DNA from: Lentinus brumalis
Lineage: Eukaryota; Basidiomycota; Agaricomycetes; Polyporales; Polyporaceae
Direction: 5' to 3'
NCBI GenBank assembly: GCA_001792895.1
Contig: MARA01000002.1
Coordinates: 558,001-622,000 of the forward strand
Length of the DNA: 64,000 nt
The position numbers and the translations under genes were made by a program. Under the pieces are notes generated by a model. That model had not been told where the DNA came from. It saw only the letters and a list, made by a program, of their open reading frames with translations, and ran no database searches. Of the stretch, positions 62,991 through 64,000 are shown in pieces (positions within the stretch are counted from its first letter, which is position 1; every line of letters begins with the position of its first letter).

Positions 62991-64000
62991 ATGGAACTCA
63001 CCGATGCTGTCCGTCTTGCATTCTTATTGAGCGGCGCCTGCGAACACACGAAGACTGGTCGCATAAGTACATCCATCTTTCGAGAGGGGACTCCTCGCGC
63101 CGGCCGGTACCTCAATAGCCTGGCCCGCCTCCTTGTCCACAAGATTGATGGGCCTAGGCAGGTGTTCGCGGTCGCCATTGTCGCTCCCTCGCTTAAGCAG
63201 CGATCTGCACGTCTCATCATCTCTGAGAACTCGGAAGTCACCAAGGAGGTCGAGAAACACGCTCGTGACATCCTCCAAAACCTCTATGCCGCTCGGCAGT
63301 CGATTGACAACCAATCCCCGCTTCATATCCCGACCTACATTTGCCCTGATTGTACCGACGCAAGTTGGTGGACATCGAAACCGCCGTCAACCGCCACTCG
63401 TGGTTCAAAATGGGCAAACGGTTCCGCAAGGCCAACCGCGATATTACGTTCTTCGAAGTTTCCGGCACCTTCATCGCAGCGGGTGCCATGTCCAGCGGGT
63501 GCGGACTGCCCTGGCACTCGTGCACGACTCAACCGACACGCTGAAGGCGAGCATGCCAAAGGTGTTCAAGATGTGTAACGCATATTACGGTAAGTGCGCG
63601 TCACATTGAGTTAATATGCAACTGACTTGTTCTCCTCAGAGGCGACTCCGTAGACTTCGACCACTGGATCGCCAAAGTGCTCTCGACTTGTACGGATTAC
63701 CTACAGCTCCGGCGCATCATCGGCTCTCCGACCATGAAAGAGATCCTCACGGAGCAAATTTAAGTGACATCACGGTGCTGACCTTGAGCCCTGTTAATGC
63801 CCTCGTCACTGTGGACACGCTCAACCACCCATTACCTATCAAACTCAACGTCAGTGACGTGGAATTGGACGAATATCTGCAAATGAAGTTCAAGCAGGAC
63901 AACGGCAAAAGAGGTACGTCATGGACTTCGACGCTTGGTAGCTGGATGACTTACGTTGCGCCTCAATCGTAGCGAAGCTCGGTGGACGGCTTCATTGCAA
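62991..64000 (+). pseudogene. Frameshifted hypothetical gene, runs off the window
   Basis: Not recognised. Several stretches read like real protein but lie in different frames. They are an N-terminal part (MELTDAVRLAFLLSG, then EVEKHARDILQNLYAARQ), RKLVDIETAVNRHSWF (frame changes at about 63,356-63,362), VRTALALVHDSTDTLK (change at about 63,475-63,505), DSVDFDHWIAKVLST after a plausible intron at 63,593-63,643, and SDITVLTLSPVNALV (change at about 63,759). Short introns cannot explain these changes, because no suitable donor/acceptor pairs exist there. At the right edge an intron (63,914-63,972) joins LKFKQDNGKR-type sequence to more coding DNA beyond the window. A tgcag acceptor just before the ATG suggests an upstream exon. 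Confidence 0.5.

Overview
The window is nuclear DNA of a filamentous fungus, most probably an Agaricomycete basidiomycete. The protein-coding genes are broken up by many introns of about 50-75 nt with GTRNGT donors and CTRAC-like branch points. They include a myosin-chitin synthase fusion, a COPI subunit, a basidiomycete-style F-box/LRR protein and a WW-like membrane protein. No bacterial operon logic, tRNA, rRNA or CRISPR array was seen.

Layout. Positions 1-5.68 kb hold no gene I recognise, although about 1.6-3.8 kb has a promoter-like start followed by a long series of splice-site-like signals. From 5,683 to 28,969 there are three head-to-tail ABCC-type (MRP/Ycf1-like) full transporters. 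Copies 2 and 3 are closest to each other, sharing extra introns, two micro-exons and a GC-AG intron that copy 1 lacks. Copy 1 carries a roughly 690-bp excess in one intron. Between copies 2 and 3 lies a 1.23-kb non-autonomous DNA transposon with terminal inverted repeats and a 9-bp target duplication (Mutator-like). Next come an F-box/WD40 protein (minus strand), a 4-kb gene-poor stretch with a 22-G homopolymer, a cytochrome P450 with one apparent frameshift, and a tandem duplication of a DUF1963-like gene. These are followed by a large minus-strand proline-rich/WW-like/multi-TM gene, coatomer beta' (SEC27), the myosin-motor chitin synthase, a TMEM135-like membrane protein, an F-box/LRR-like protein, and a frameshifted pseudogene running off the right edge.

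How they fit together. SEC27 and chitin synthase are core secretion and cell-wall genes. The ABCC array, the P450 and the recently duplicated DUF1963-like genes look like lineage-specific accessory content, plausibly detoxification or metabolite export. There is no core biosynthetic enzyme to make it a metabolite cluster. I did not find a demonstrably new biological system. The best leads are the structural ones: the ABCC array with its micro-exons, the nested transposon, and the compensating splice-site shifts. All gene models were assembled by eye from frame and splice-site consistency, so exon edges could be off by small amounts.
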